Below the pieces are notes generated by a model. That model did no database searches. It worked only from the letters and a program-made list of their open reading frames with translations, and was not told the origin of the DNA. Below, piece after piece: positions 34,572 to 45,369 of a stretch of DNA of 64,000 bases. The stretch spans positions 75,719,501-75,783,500 of the forward strand of contig NC_088916.1 of assembly GCF_963576675.1 (NCBI RefSeq), in the 5' to 3' direction. This stretch comes from Euphorbia lathyris. Its lineage: Eukaryota > Streptophyta > Magnoliopsida > Malpighiales > Euphorbiaceae. Position 1 is the first letter of the stretch; each line of letters opens with the position of its first letter. Made by a program: the position numbers and the translations under genes.

Positions 34572-34810
34572 GGTACGTTCACGGGTTGCCCGTACTTTTC
34601 ATCTTTGTTTTGAGTTTGTACGCTTATTCTTTCATTTATTTATTTGCGTAGTATAAATGGACATTGTTTTGTGAGTTGATTGTCGTTTGAACATTTGCTA
34701 AGTCATCTATTTTTGGCCATGGCACACTTATTCTTTTATTGATGAACATTTATAGCACTTGCAAAGACAATATATAAATGCCCAGAAAAATTGTAAATGC
34801 CCAGAAAAAT
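34572..34810. other. 3' flank of the PMD gene
   Basis: AT-rich sequence without a recognised feature between the PMD stop codon and the hairpin array; it presumably includes the PMD 3' untranslated region. Confidence 0.4.
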
Positions 34811-34811
34811 A

Positions 34812-35245
34812 GCGTATACGCCCTGCGTGTACCTGGTTACGCCCCGCGTATTTGTGCTCCTGATCCTGAAGCGCTTTCTCGATGATGAATACGCGTAGCG
34901 TCTTTGATTTTACGCCCTGCGTATTCTCGCTCCTAGAGTACATCTTCTACACACGTCTGGTTTACGTCTTGCGTCTTTGGGGCACGCCCCGCGTATTGTC
35001 AAACACGCCCTGCGTATTTGAGCTTCTGATCTTGGGGCATCTAAAGAAGAAATTTACGCGTGGTGTCTTTGGGATTACGCCGCGCGTAAATGAGCCTCTG
35101 GGGTGTGACTTTCGTGCGTGACTGAGTCACGCCCTGCGTGAAATAAAGACGCCCCGCGTACTTGGCTTTTTGAGCTATCCTTCGGGATGTGCTTCCTCTA
35201 CGCCTTGTTGGCTGGCTACTTCGCACGTTACACATCATGTGTTGT
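34812..35245. repeat. Second GC-rich short-hairpin array, between the pol and PMD 3' ends
   Basis: The same TACGCCCYGCGTA dyads as in the LTRs recur here at least ten times, often followed by TTTGTGCTCCTGATC-like linkers that also occur in the LTR array (CCGTGCTTCTGATCTTGG). The block starts about 240 bases after the PMD stop and overlaps the last codons of pol. It separates two convergent genes. Confidence 0.8.
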
Positions 35246-38200
35246 GCGTGACGCTTCCATCGGTTCCTGTGTTAATTACGTCCCACATACTTTGAAAATA
35301 TTTCTTCAAATATTTACCGTTAATGTATCTCCTATGTGGTTCTCCGTCTAAGCTCTTCAACCAATACGCGTTTCCGGGAAGCTCTTTGTGGACTTGAAAT
35401 GGTCCTTCCCAGTTGGGCGACCATTTCCCAAGCTCACGATCTTTTGTCCCGATTGGTAGAATCAGCTTCCATACTAGCTCGCCTTCTTTAAAGTTTTTCT
35501 TTTTTACTTTCTTGTTGTACACGTCTTCGACTTTCTTTCTCTGGATCATCATACAATCGAGCGCCTTTTGTCTTTCATAATCCAAGTCTTCGAGTTCCAT
35601 AGTCATGGCTTGCACATAATTATCCGGCTCTAAATCATGTTGACGCATCACTCGGAGTGAAGGAACGATGACTTCCAATGGTATTACCGCATCATGGCCA
35701 AAGGTTAGGAAAAATGGACTTACTCCGGTCGCCCGTGTCTTAGATGTTCGCATAGCCCACAGTGTTTCTGAGAGAACTTTGTGCCATTCTCTAGGATTGT
35801 CTTCTAGCATCTTTTCCAAGATTTGAATTAGAATTTTGTTGGATGCTTCGGCTTGACCATTTGCTTGTGCGTAAAACGGAGTGGAATGTATCAATTTAAT
35901 TCCGTACTCTTCTACGAACTCGTTCATACCTTCGCCTGTGAACATGGTCCCTTGATCCGTGGTGATGGATTCTGGGATTCTGAATCTATGAATCAAGTTC
36001 TCTTTGATTAATTGGATCACTTGTGTTTGGCCGACTTGCTTCATTGGTGCTGCTTCTACCCACTTGGAAAAGTAATCTGTGGCAACTATGATGAAACAAT
36101 GACCTTTTGATGAAGCTGGGAATATTTTCCCTATTAGATCAATAGCCCATCCTCTAAAAGGCCATGGCTTCACCACTGAGTGTAATTCTTCTGAAGGGAC
36201 TCGTTGGATTTGGCCATACAGTTGACACTTCTTGCAACCCTTCGCATATGTGATGCAATCGCGTAGGATCGTTGGCCAGAAGTACCCATGGCGATTGATA
36301 AGCCACCGCATTCTTCTTCCGGACTGGTGAGCTCCGCATATGCCTTTATGGACTTGCTTCATGACCTCCATTGCTTTTGGAAAACCGAGGCATTTAAGCA
36401 GCATTTCGTCGTAGCTCTTACGGTACAAATCACCTGCCATCAACATGTAATTTCGAGATTGAATACTTAGTGAATATTTTACTTTTTTGGAAGGATCATT
36501 GAGGTAATCGATGAATGGTTTCCTCCAATCTTGAGCTAAGTTAATATCGATGTCGAATGATTCAAACTGGACTCCTCTATTCGCCACGGAAGGATGGCCC
36601 TGTCTTCTGATGATAACGACTTTGTATGCTGTATCTTTGGAGATTTTCATTCCAGAAGCGATTTGGGCTAACTCGTCAGCTTCCCAATTGTCATTTCTTG
36701 GGACATGCTCCAAACTGACCTCATCAAACATTTCCAGAAGTTGAATTGCAAACGCGAAATAAGGTAGCAAAGATAAACTTGAGCATTTATATTCTCCTAT
36801 TAGGTGCCGGATAACCAATTATGAATCACCGAAAATCTTGACCTCTTTCGCTCCTTGGTCTATCAAGATTTCTAAGCCGATGATTAGAGCTTCATACTCA
36901 GCCTGGTTGTTCGTTCATTCAAAATCCAAGTTTACCGCTAATATTGTCTTAGTCCTGGATGGGGCTGTGATGATCACTCCTGCTCCGTTGGAACTGTCTG
37001 TGCTTGAACCATCGAACTTCAACTGCCACGGTTCTTTGTGCGTCAGATAAATTGGCAGTTCTGCTTCTTCGGGATATTGAAAGTCGGTTGGGTGGTCGGC
37101 CACAAAATCTGCAATTGCTTTCCCTTTTATCGAGGTTTGCGGGAGATACACCAAAGTGAACTCGGCCAATGCTAGTGACCATTTTCCTATTCTTCCTGAG
37201 AGGATAGGCTGGTTTAGCATGTATTTGATCAAGTCGGTGCTAGCAATCACATAAACTCTCGCTTTGAGCAAGTAATGCCTCAACTTCGTGCAAGCAAAAT
37301 AGAGGGCTAAGCACGTCTTCTCAACTGGGCTGTACCTCGTTTCTGTCGATAGCAATGTTCGACTTAGATAGTAGATGGCTTGTTCATGACGGTTTGCATT
37401 GTCTTGGGCAAGCAAGCACCCAATTGACTCGTCGGTTGCTGATATATAGAGCTTGAGTGGAGTACCCTCCCTTGGTGGCATCAACACAGGTGGGTTGCTC
37501 AAGTAAGTTTTGATCTCTTCGAACGCCGCTTGATTCTTGTCGTTCCACTTGAAGCTTTCTTCGTCTTTGAGTCTTAACAGATCTAAGAATGCTCTGGATT
37601 TTCCAGCCAAGTTTGATATGAATCGTCTCAAGTAGTTTACTTGGCCCAAGAACCGCTGCAACTCCTTCTTGTTCTTCGGAGGTTGTGCTTCTTTGATTGC
37701 TTTTGCCTTATTGTTGTCAATCTCGATCCCTCTTTGATGGACTAAAAATCTGAGGAAGTTTCCTTCTTTGACCCCGAAGGCGCACTTTAGAGGATTGAGT
37801 TTCAAATTGTACTTACGCATCCGCTCGAAGCTCTTCCTCAAATGGCCGACGTGTTCTGCCTCTCGCTTGGATTTGACAACGATGTCGTCTACGTATACTT
37901 CCATGGAGGTGCCGAGTAAATCGTGAAAAATGGCATTCATTGCTCTTTGGTATGTGGCGCCGGCATTTTTCAAACCGAATGGCATGACGACCCATTCGAA
38001 CGTACCAATTGACCCCGGGCATTGAAATGCCGTTTTTGCAATGTCTTCTTCGGCAATGGGGATTTGGTTATACCCCGCATAGCAATCGCAAAGAGATTAA
38101 TTCATTTTTAGACACGGCATCTACTAGCATATCGGCAATAGGCATCACATAGATGTCTTTCGGCGTAGCTAGATTTAGATCGCGGAAATCTATGCATACG

Positions 38201-39902
38201 CGTAATTTGCCATTCTTTTTTACTACAGGCACGATGTTAGATAGCCATACTGCGTATTTTGCTGGTCTGATGAATTTAGCCTTGAACAGCTTTTCTATTT
38301 CTTCCTTCACCTTGCCTTCAACCTCTTTGCTCATCCTTCTTGTTGGTTGTTTGAACGGTTTGAACTCCGGTTTGATTGGCAATCTATGTTCCACTACGTT
38401 TTTGCTCAACCCGGGCATTTCATCATAATTCCAAGCGAAACAGTCTTTGAACTCCTGAAGCAAAATGATGATGGCTTCCTTTAAAGTTGGTCGTAGTAAG
38501 CTACTGACGAACGTAACCCGAGGCTCCTCTTCTGTCCCTAGGTTCACTTCGTCTAGAGGGTCGACTGCCATGGAACCTTCATCTTCTAACTTTGGGTTCG
38601 CCCTTTTCAGATCTTGTAATTGGATTTCTTCTCCTTGAGGATCTAGTTCTGCTATTCCTTTGGGTGCTTCGATTTCTGAGACCCTCATGTCGTTCTCCTG
38701 GTATAGTTTCTCTGCTAGTTGTTGTGCATTCAGTTTTGATATAGCGGTTAAAGCCACCGCTTCTTTTCCGGATGTTGTCTTAATCATGGAATTTCTTCAA
38801 CTATCGGTTCATCACGGAATGGCCTTCGACGGGGCACGATTGCTGTTGGCCTTAGGATATTCTTAATCTCTTCGCCACATGATTGCTCTTTGTAATTGGA
38901 TCCCACTCGGATTGGGCCTACAGATTCCTCATAGAGTCTAGCCTCGACCACATCTGAGTAGGTTTCGAATGGTTTCTCGTTTGCCCGAATGACTTCCACC
39001 TCGTCTCCCTTCCAGAACAGAAGAAGTTGGTGCAAAGACGAAGGGATGCATGAGTTGGAGTGAATCCAATCTCTCACTAACAGTGCCTGATAGCTCGCGG
39101 TTGAATTTACCACGAAGAAAGCGGCCATGGTGGTGTGAGAGCCAACGGTGAGTTCTAATGGTAGGACGTCGTATGTCTTTGCAATTTCTCCCGTGAAGGC
39201 TGAAACTGACACCTCTAATGAGATTATATCTTCCTCTGATTTCCCTAAGGCTAGGACCATCTTCATAGGCATGATGTTAACGGCTGATCCATTGTCGATG
39301 AGCACTCTGGAGATTGGTTTGCCATCTACATGAGCCTTGACGTATAGAGGTTTGATATGGCGAGTCATCCTTGGAGTGGGCTTGTCAAAGTAAATCCTCT
39401 TCATGCCCTCTTCACCCGGTGCCTTCGGTGCTGCGTCTTCTTGCTCCTTGTACTCAGGCTTGGGGAATTCTTTCTTGATGTCTTCGCTTCTAAAATCCGA
39501 AGGTAAGATTAAAGAGGTAGCTGCACAATCTACCGGTATGATGAAATCTCCAACCCGGATCTGGAGGTTCTTCTCTTGGTTTTTTCCTCCTCTTTTCGCA
39601 TCGTTGGAGTTGACGCTGGATGACTCCTTTTGACTATTTCTCTTTTCTGCCTCTCTTTTCCTTAATCTTCTCTTTGCATTCCTGGAGAGAGGCCTTAGGA
39701 ATTTCTTGTGGCTATTCAATTTCCATTGATCGATGGGGGACATACTCGAAGGTGTCACGAAACGCGGCCGTTGTTGTTGCACGTCTCTTTTCTTTGCGTT
39801 TTGTGACTGCTTTGAGCTGTCCTCCAATTTAGATGGCGTCGCTTTTGGTACCCATATCTGTCGGGTTCTCACGTCGCCCTGTTGCTTTCCTTTGCCCCCC
39901 AC
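35235..39902 (-). pseudogene. pol: gypsy pol: protease, RT, two RNase H domains, integrase
   Basis: Protease: VLIDNGSAVNIMP (DNG active site). RT: RVCIDFRDLN at about 38170-38200 and the catalytic YVDD at about 37890. First RNase H: TDESIGCLLAQ and SPVEKTCLAL. Second, archaeal-like RNase H: KFDGSS, NQAEYEAL, FGDS and NDNWEADELA, with all four acidic positions present. Integrase: an HHCC finger (HKGICGAH...CKKC) and a DDE core (AIDLIG, TTDQGTMF, GQAEASNK), ending near 35240. Defects: a one-base frame change at about 38090 before CYAGYNQI, TGA at 36915-36917 and TAA at about 36819-36821 in the second RNase H. The gag-side junction is a -1 frame change at six G (39895-39900). Without these the frame would be a complete Tat-type pol. 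Confidence 0.92.
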
Positions 39903-41685
39903 ACTAGTGAAGTGGCATTGATCATATTGGCTACCGGGAATGGGTCCTCGTCGATCAGCATGCTTTCCTTCTTTTCCGAGAATTGGAGTATCCCGCGGTT
40001 AATCCTATCCTGCACGGCGTTTCTAAAACCAAAACATGCTTGAGTGTTGTGGCTCCAGTTGTCGTGATACTTATAATAGTTTCGTCCGTGTATTTCTTCT
40101 TTGGATGGGATCACATGTCTGGGAGGCAATGTGATGAACTGCTCCTTTAGCAGGTAGTCGAAGATCTCTTCCGTCTCCGAGACGTCAAACGTATATTGGG
40201 TGGTTGGGATCCTTTTAACTACCTCTGGTGCTTTGGGATTTTTTACCAACACGGGACATGTTCGAGATCCGGTGTTCGTTAAGTCGGCAATGGCTACCTC
40301 ATGCGTTTGTACCTCCCCTTGGTAGCTTCCCACAGAGTTCTTCTTGCGTCGATGATCTTCCCTCATCAACTCCTCGTACTCTGAAACCTTGGCCACCAAC
40401 TCATAGTAGTCGCGAAAATCTATCCCCTGAAATTTCTTCCGATTTTCGAATTACAACCCACGTTGGGCAATCTTCACGAACTCGACCTCGGGGATGTTGA
40501 TTCGACAACGATGTCGCATCTTTTTGAATCGGTTGATAAAATTTTCAACCGGTTCTCCATGTCGTTGCGTCATTCGGGACAGCTCCGCAACACAGATCTC
40601 GGGCTCCGTTCGATAGAACTGGTTGTGGAATAGTCTTTCCATTTGTTCCCATCCATGAATGGATCCGGATGGTAAGGTGGTGTACCAAGAGAAAGCTGGT
40701 CTCGTTAGTGAACCTGGGAATAGTCGCAAGCGTATCATGTCGAAGTTTGTGTCCATGCTCAAACCGCTGCACTGGAAGGTGAAGCGTGCCACGTGCTCCA
40801 CAGTGGATTGCCCTTCTTCTCCTGAAAATAAAGCGAAATCGGATACTCTAAAATTGTGGGGTAAAGGGTATAGCTGATCATAGTGCTGTGGATAGGGTTT
40901 CTGGAACTCGTGTCGGTATACTTCCCTCACGGCTGGCCCATAGATCTCTTGGACGATGTTTCTTATGTGTTGGGCCTCTCCCAAGTTGTTGGTGGGCTCC
41001 ATACGTGTGTGCATCGTCCGTTGTGGGTGAAAGTTGGTTTGTCTCACATTGCCCCCCGCATACGAGCATGGCTTTCCTCGTAATGTTCGGCATGGTTACT
41101 AGGTCCGGTATGAGATCTAAACTGTTGTTGAGGTGGCGGGACTTGAATGGGTTCTGGGCTGATCCTGTCACCGCGCTCATTGAACTTGAGATTCTCTTCT
41201 CGAGCTGGTGGCGGGGTATACCTTTCCCCAGCTCCTGATGTCGGCGTTTTCTTCCCACCGTCTACCGGTCCTTGAGATGTCGACCTTTGTGTGAACAGCT
41301 CGGCGCACTTTTCCGGGATTTTGCTGATCTCTCCGGTTAAATCAACGATCCTTTCCTCGAGAGCCAGTCCCTTGTTGGAATTGTTCACCGCCTCGTTGTT
41401 GGCTTGCATTGCCTTGCACATATCCTCATAACTTTCTCTCATGGATTGCGAAAATCCATGTAGAAATTGGTTGATCTGCTTCTCTAGTTTTGCTAAAAAT
41501 GGTGCCATGTCGAATATGGGTGGGCCTTGAGGTGGTTGTTGGTTTGCACCTCCGCTATTGTTCACGGTCTCAGCCGCACAACCTTCAGGCATGTCGGGTT
41601 CGTTGCTCTGATCCCGGTTCTGATTTTGACTCTCTTCGGAGTGTGATGGGATGAGATCTTTCCCCATGTTCTTCCTAGGAGGCAT
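39869..41685 (-). pseudogene. gag: gypsy gag with frame breaks
   Basis: From the ATG at 41685, an N-terminal Gln/Asn/Pro-rich part leads into the retrotransposon gag domain (FALFSGEEGQSTVEHVARFT, FSWYTTLPSGSIHGWEQM, FINRFKKMRHRC) and then a CHHC-like knuckle, YYKYHDNWSHNTQACFGFRN, in which the first Cys has become Tyr. Frame breaks: a -1 change at a six-G run (41052-41057), a TAA at about 40451-40453 before FENRKKFQ, and the -1 change to pol at 39895-39900. The capsid-like domain itself is intact between breaks. Confidence 0.88.
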
Positions 41686-41879
41686 TCTTCGTGAGTACTT
41701 ATGGGTGAAAATTATGAAATTATGTTAGTAATCTAGTGCTGAAAAAGAAAGAACAAGGAAATAAATAAATGCTTATTAATGGAATAAAAGCAAGGCATAA
41801 AAACAGATGATAAAAAAAATGAGCGTGAAGAATATATACGTGGTATGAAAAACAAGTCTTACAAATTTTTGGCTAAGCC

Positions 41880-42060
41880 AAAAAAAATAAAATAAAAGGT
41901 CCCACTGGGCGTGCCAAAAATTGTTAGCGTTAGCTAATAAATTTTGGTAAGGTAAAGTGGGGCGAGAAAAAGATGAGTCGTGTTTATATGCAAAAGGGTA
42001 TTGAAATTTTTGGCAAAGCCTAAGAAAAAAGGTCCCACTGGGCGTGCCAAAAATTGTTAG
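41880..42060. repeat. Tandem duplication of the primer-site region
   Basis: GGTCCCACTGGGCGTGCCA followed by AAAATTGTTAGCG occurs at 41898-41928 and again at 42031-42063. The upstream phrases AAATTTTTGGC(T/A)AAGCC are also shared, giving a unit of about 133 bases. The inner copy carries the last bases of an LTR (TGTTAGCG) followed by different sequence. Confidence 0.8.
42031..42049 (-). other. Primer binding site of the gypsy element
   Basis: Five bases inside the 5' LTR end (CTAACA then ATTTT), the minus strand reads TGGCACGCCCAGTGGGACC, starting with the TGG expected opposite a tRNA CCA end. I could not assign the tRNA. Confidence 0.7.
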
Positions 42061-43335
42061 CGATATTTTCGAAATATGCTAATTTCAACCTTGTCACGTG
42101 TGGTTAGGGTGCGGGCGTGCCAGAGGAATTATTCCTCAATTATGAAAAACGGTTACGTTTGTGAAATTGTGCGCCGAAAACATGAATCCTAAATCGAAGC
42201 GATTGGCGAGGGACGCAAGGATTGAAAAAGTCCCTCTTGGGTCTCTCGCGCCGTTATAGAAACTTTGCGAGATAAATTGTTTTTATTTAAGCTAAGCATA
42301 TAAATTGAAGACGGAAAAATAAAGGAAATTAAAGTGCGAAATTGACACGAGATTTTGGGAAAATTGGTATTTTATTGATTGAATAAGTGTTTGAATACAT
42401 GAAATTGAATAATGAATTACAACTGAAAAATTTCTATATTAAACATATAGACAATCAATTGAATTAGGAAAAGACAAATCAATACAAAGAATTGAGATGC
42501 AATTAAACTAAAATTGGAATTCAACAACAAACTTGGAGCCACAATAGCTATCTCGGATTGATGTTGAATTTCGGCGTTGGTGCGAGGTCCTCGGAGAGCT
42601 GCAGCCGGTCGGGCCCGTATGGTATATAGTCTTAGCAATGTTAAAACGTGCGGTAGGCAAATGGGGCAGATTTAATCTTCAAATTTGGGAGGCTCGTTTG
42701 GGCGTTTAAGAACACGAAATTGGACGAGTAAACAGGCTAAATTTAATTTCGGAATGTCAGGAACAAACTTCTATAAGAGATCGAAGGCTAAAACGGATTT
42801 TAAATAGACGTAATTGAGGATTGAAAATGACTAGTTGAATCTGGAAAAATCTGGAAACAGAATGTCTAAAATGATTTGAGGTGCAAAGATCAACTTGTAA
42901 ATAGAGTTTCTAGGCACAGAATTGGGAAAGTAAATACACTAGATCAAACTTCAGAACGTTAGGAACAACTTTGTCGAAGGGATTGAAAGCAAAAAATGAC
43001 TTTAAATGGACAGAATTGAGCTTTGAAAAAGGATGGACGAATCTGGAAAATTACTTTAGAAAGGAAATTCTAATTGAAACTTGAACAGAGTAACGACTTA
43101 AAAACACTAATTTGAGTCGAGAAACTTGAAAAGAGGCTTTGGGACTTGAATTGAAGCTAAAGGAAGCTAAATGAGGGATTAAAACTAAGAAAAACGAAGA
43201 ACGAAAAGAAGAATTTAGAAGAACTTGAAGAACTAGGAGCTAAGAGCTAAGAACTAAAAAGAGAGCATTGAGAGTAACCTTTAGAGAGGGGTTTTGTTGT
43301 GTGTTCAGTGTGTGTTTTAGTGTAGGGGAGGGGGT

Positions 43336-43345
43336 CTATTTATAG
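43336..43345 (-). promoter_or_regulatory. TATA box driving the gypsy element
   Basis: CTATAAATAG on the minus strand in the 5' LTR. The hairpin array lies just upstream of it, at 43480-43827. Confidence 0.65.
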
Positions 43346-43479
43346 TTTTTTTGAGTGGCATTTTGGTAATTATTGAGTGGTATTTGGGTATTTTGGTCTT
43401 TTCATCATCAACTAACTCAACTAACTCCAACTAACTCTAACCAACTAACTTAACTTCCTCAACTGCCATTGACTGCTTC

Positions 43480-43827
43480 CGGAAGAGACGATACGCCCCG
43501 CGTATGTCCTACTATGCCCTGCGTGTTGTGGCTCCTGGGCCTTGTGCGTTTCATTGATGATTTTTACGCGTGGCGTCTCTGGTGTCACGTCTCGCGTAAA
43601 GGAGTACGCCCTGCGTATTGGCGGATACGCCCTGCATATCCGTGCTTCTGATCTTGGAACACTCTGCGGATGCGTCTTACGCATGACGTATTGGCAAGTA
43701 CGTCCCGCGTAATAAAGTACGCCCCGCGTAAAATGAAGGACGCGCTGCGTATTTGAGTCTCTGACATTTGATTTCTCCGGACGCCTTGTTTACGCGCTGC
43801 GTATGGAGGACACGCCTCGCGTGGTGC
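43480..43827. repeat. GC-rich short-hairpin array in U3 of the 5' LTR
   Basis: Counterpart of the array at 30965-31310, with the same order of dyads. It differs by several transitions at CpG sites, consistent with decay of methylated cytosines. Confidence 0.8.
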
Positions 43828-43977
43828 CGGACTCTCTCGTGGGTTGAAGGTTAGTTTACACGTGTATTATTTTCTAGAAAATATAAACTATATCCTAAAA
43901 ACATGATCCAAGCATTTTATATACATAAAAATAATTATTTTATTTTTGGGCCAACAATAAAATAATATCAATTTAGA

Positions 43978-44556
43978 CAGTGGCGAATATAGGATTAGTT
44001 GGTTGAGGGACCAAATTTACACGTGTTTGTATAAAAAAATTGCTAAATTGAATTTGTTCAAAAAATTCTTATATATACGTGTTATAATCTGAGTGGTCAA
44101 GAACCAATATAAAACTTCTCAAAATTAAGCTACATTATATTTAATATTCTTAACATATAAAAAAATTGTGTCTAATAGAAAAAATCGGATTTGTAGAGAG
44201 CTAATAGGCCAGAAAAATTTGAAAATTTGGATTTAAGAATGGTCTAACAGGACAAAAAAAATTTAGAAATTTGGATTTAAGGAGCGCCCAACAGGTTAAA
44301 AAAAATAAAAATTTTGGATTTAGAGATGACCTAACATACAAAAGAAAATTAGAATTTTGAATTAAGAAAGGGCCTAATAGGAAAAAAAATAGAATTTTAG
44401 ATTTAGAAATGAACTAACAGAACCTCGACAATTTGTGGGTGTAATTCAGCACCTCGTCAAATAAAATTAGAGACAGGGGGTCGGAACTACCACAATATAC
44501 CCTTGGCCATGGTGGTTCGAGCGGCCGGACTTGGCCCCTCCTGGTATCCATCCCTG
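43978..44556. mobile_element. hAT-type MITE with 8-bp duplication AATTTAGA
   Basis: The ends CAGTGGCGAATATAGGAT and, inverted, CAGGGATGGATACCAGGAG are hAT-style. Perfect AATTTAGA copies lie at 43970-43977 and 44557-44564. The interior has tandem-like stretches, GAAATTTGGATTTAAG and similar. It lies 21 bases from the gypsy 5' LTR. Confidence 0.85.
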
Positions 44557-44564
44557 AATTTAGA

Positions 44565-44770
44565 CATCGATAATAGAGCGTGACACATCATTCATGCAAT
44601 TATAGGTGGTTTTTGCAGAACTTGAAACAACAATTACAAATAGGTGACATTTATAAACTTGAGTAATATGAATGACGTGTCTCGTTATCAAGATCCAAAT
44701 TGATACTATTTTGTAAACATTAAACTTATACTAGTGTTATTTTATACGTGAAATCTAAATTAATAATCAC
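44565..44770. repeat. Remainder of a foldback element split by the gypsy and hAT insertions
   Basis: The segment just left of the gypsy element (about 29500-29537, ...CACTAATATAAGTTTAACG) continues directly into 43957-43977 and 44565-44610. It is matched in inverse by 44650-44765 (ACATTAAACTTATACTAGTG, CAAATTGATACTATTTTG). Together these describe one foldback repeat of about 330 bases that received both insertions. Confidence 0.65.
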
Positions 44771-44796
44771 CAAAAAAAAAACTTAAGCATATTTTC

Positions 44797-45357
44797 GGGT
44801 AATTAATTTATTAGTCCCTATATTTTGACAAAACACACTGTTTAGTCCCTGTATTTTCAAAAACACACGGTAAAGTCCTTAACGTTTTTCTCGGTGAACT
44901 GTTTAGTCCCTAACGTTTTTCTCGGTGAACTGTTTAGTCTCTGCCATTAGACTCTCATGAAGATTCTGTTAGTCAATTTGGATTTGCGTTCTTCTTTTCC
45001 TTTATTTTCCTTTCCTTTAAACTTTAATGCATCTGAAATCAACTTTAAGTGTTCTTCTTCTTGATTTTCTTCTTAATCGTTCAAATTCGTAAGCATTGGG
45101 TCTGTTCTTTTTCTTGTTCTCCGTACAAATAGCTTCTTTTTCTAAATTAGATTTTCTCTTCTGAAGTTTGAAGGTAAATAGTAAAGGGTAATTTAGTCAT
45201 TTCTGAAGTCATAAACGGTAAAAAAATCTAACAAACAGGTGGAAGGACTAAATAGTTCACTGAGAAAAAGGTTAAGGACCTTATCATGTGTTTTTGAAAA
45301 TACAGGGACTAAACAGTGTGTTTTATCAAAATATAAGGACTAATAAATTAATTACCC
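44797..45357. mobile_element. Foldback MITE (GGGTAATTAATTTATTAGTC ends)
   Basis: Long inverted arms carry TTAGTCCCTATATTTTGAC and CTGTTTAGTCCCTGTATTTT, mirrored near 45290-45350. CATATTTT flanks both sides (44788-44795, 45358-45365), extended to nine bases with one mismatch. TTTTTCTCGGTGAACTGTTTAG is partly tandem in the left arm. Confidence 0.7.
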
Positions 45358-45369
45358 CATATTTTAATA

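Larger units (their letters stand above)
29538..43956 (-). mobile_element. Ty3/gypsy (Tat-type) LTR retrotransposon with an antisense plant mobile domain gene
   Basis: Two 1902-bp LTRs (29538-31439 and 42055-43956) bound a 10.6-kb internal region. gag and pol read on the minus strand, so the LTR at 42055-43956 is the 5' one. In element order: primer binding site, gag, protease, RT, RNase H, a second RNase H of the archaeal-like type, integrase, a GC-rich hairpin array, a gene on the opposite strand coding for a PMD protein, polypurine tract, 3' LTR. Dual RNase H and a long 3' extra region with antisense coding capacity are features of the Tat lineage (Ogre/Retand and relatives). By eye the LTRs differ at about 30 positions (roughly 1.5 percent). 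There is no clean 5-bp target duplication: left flank GTTAT, right flank ATAAA. Confidence 0.92.
42055..43956 (-). repeat. 5' LTR of the gypsy element
   Basis: It has the same length and termini as the LTR at 29538-31439 (TGTTGG...CTAACA in element orientation). It carries the same GC-rich hairpin array at about 43480-43827 and a TATA box at 43336-43345. Many differences from the partner are C-to-T or G-to-A, several destroying CpG sites in the array (for example CCCTGCGTATCC versus CCCTGCATATCC). Confidence 0.93.

Noticed and set aside
29538..43956. GTTAT or TTAT as a target duplication of the gypsy element
   Set aside because: The right flank reads ATAAAATAAT; no five-base match with the left flank exists at the TG...CA borders.
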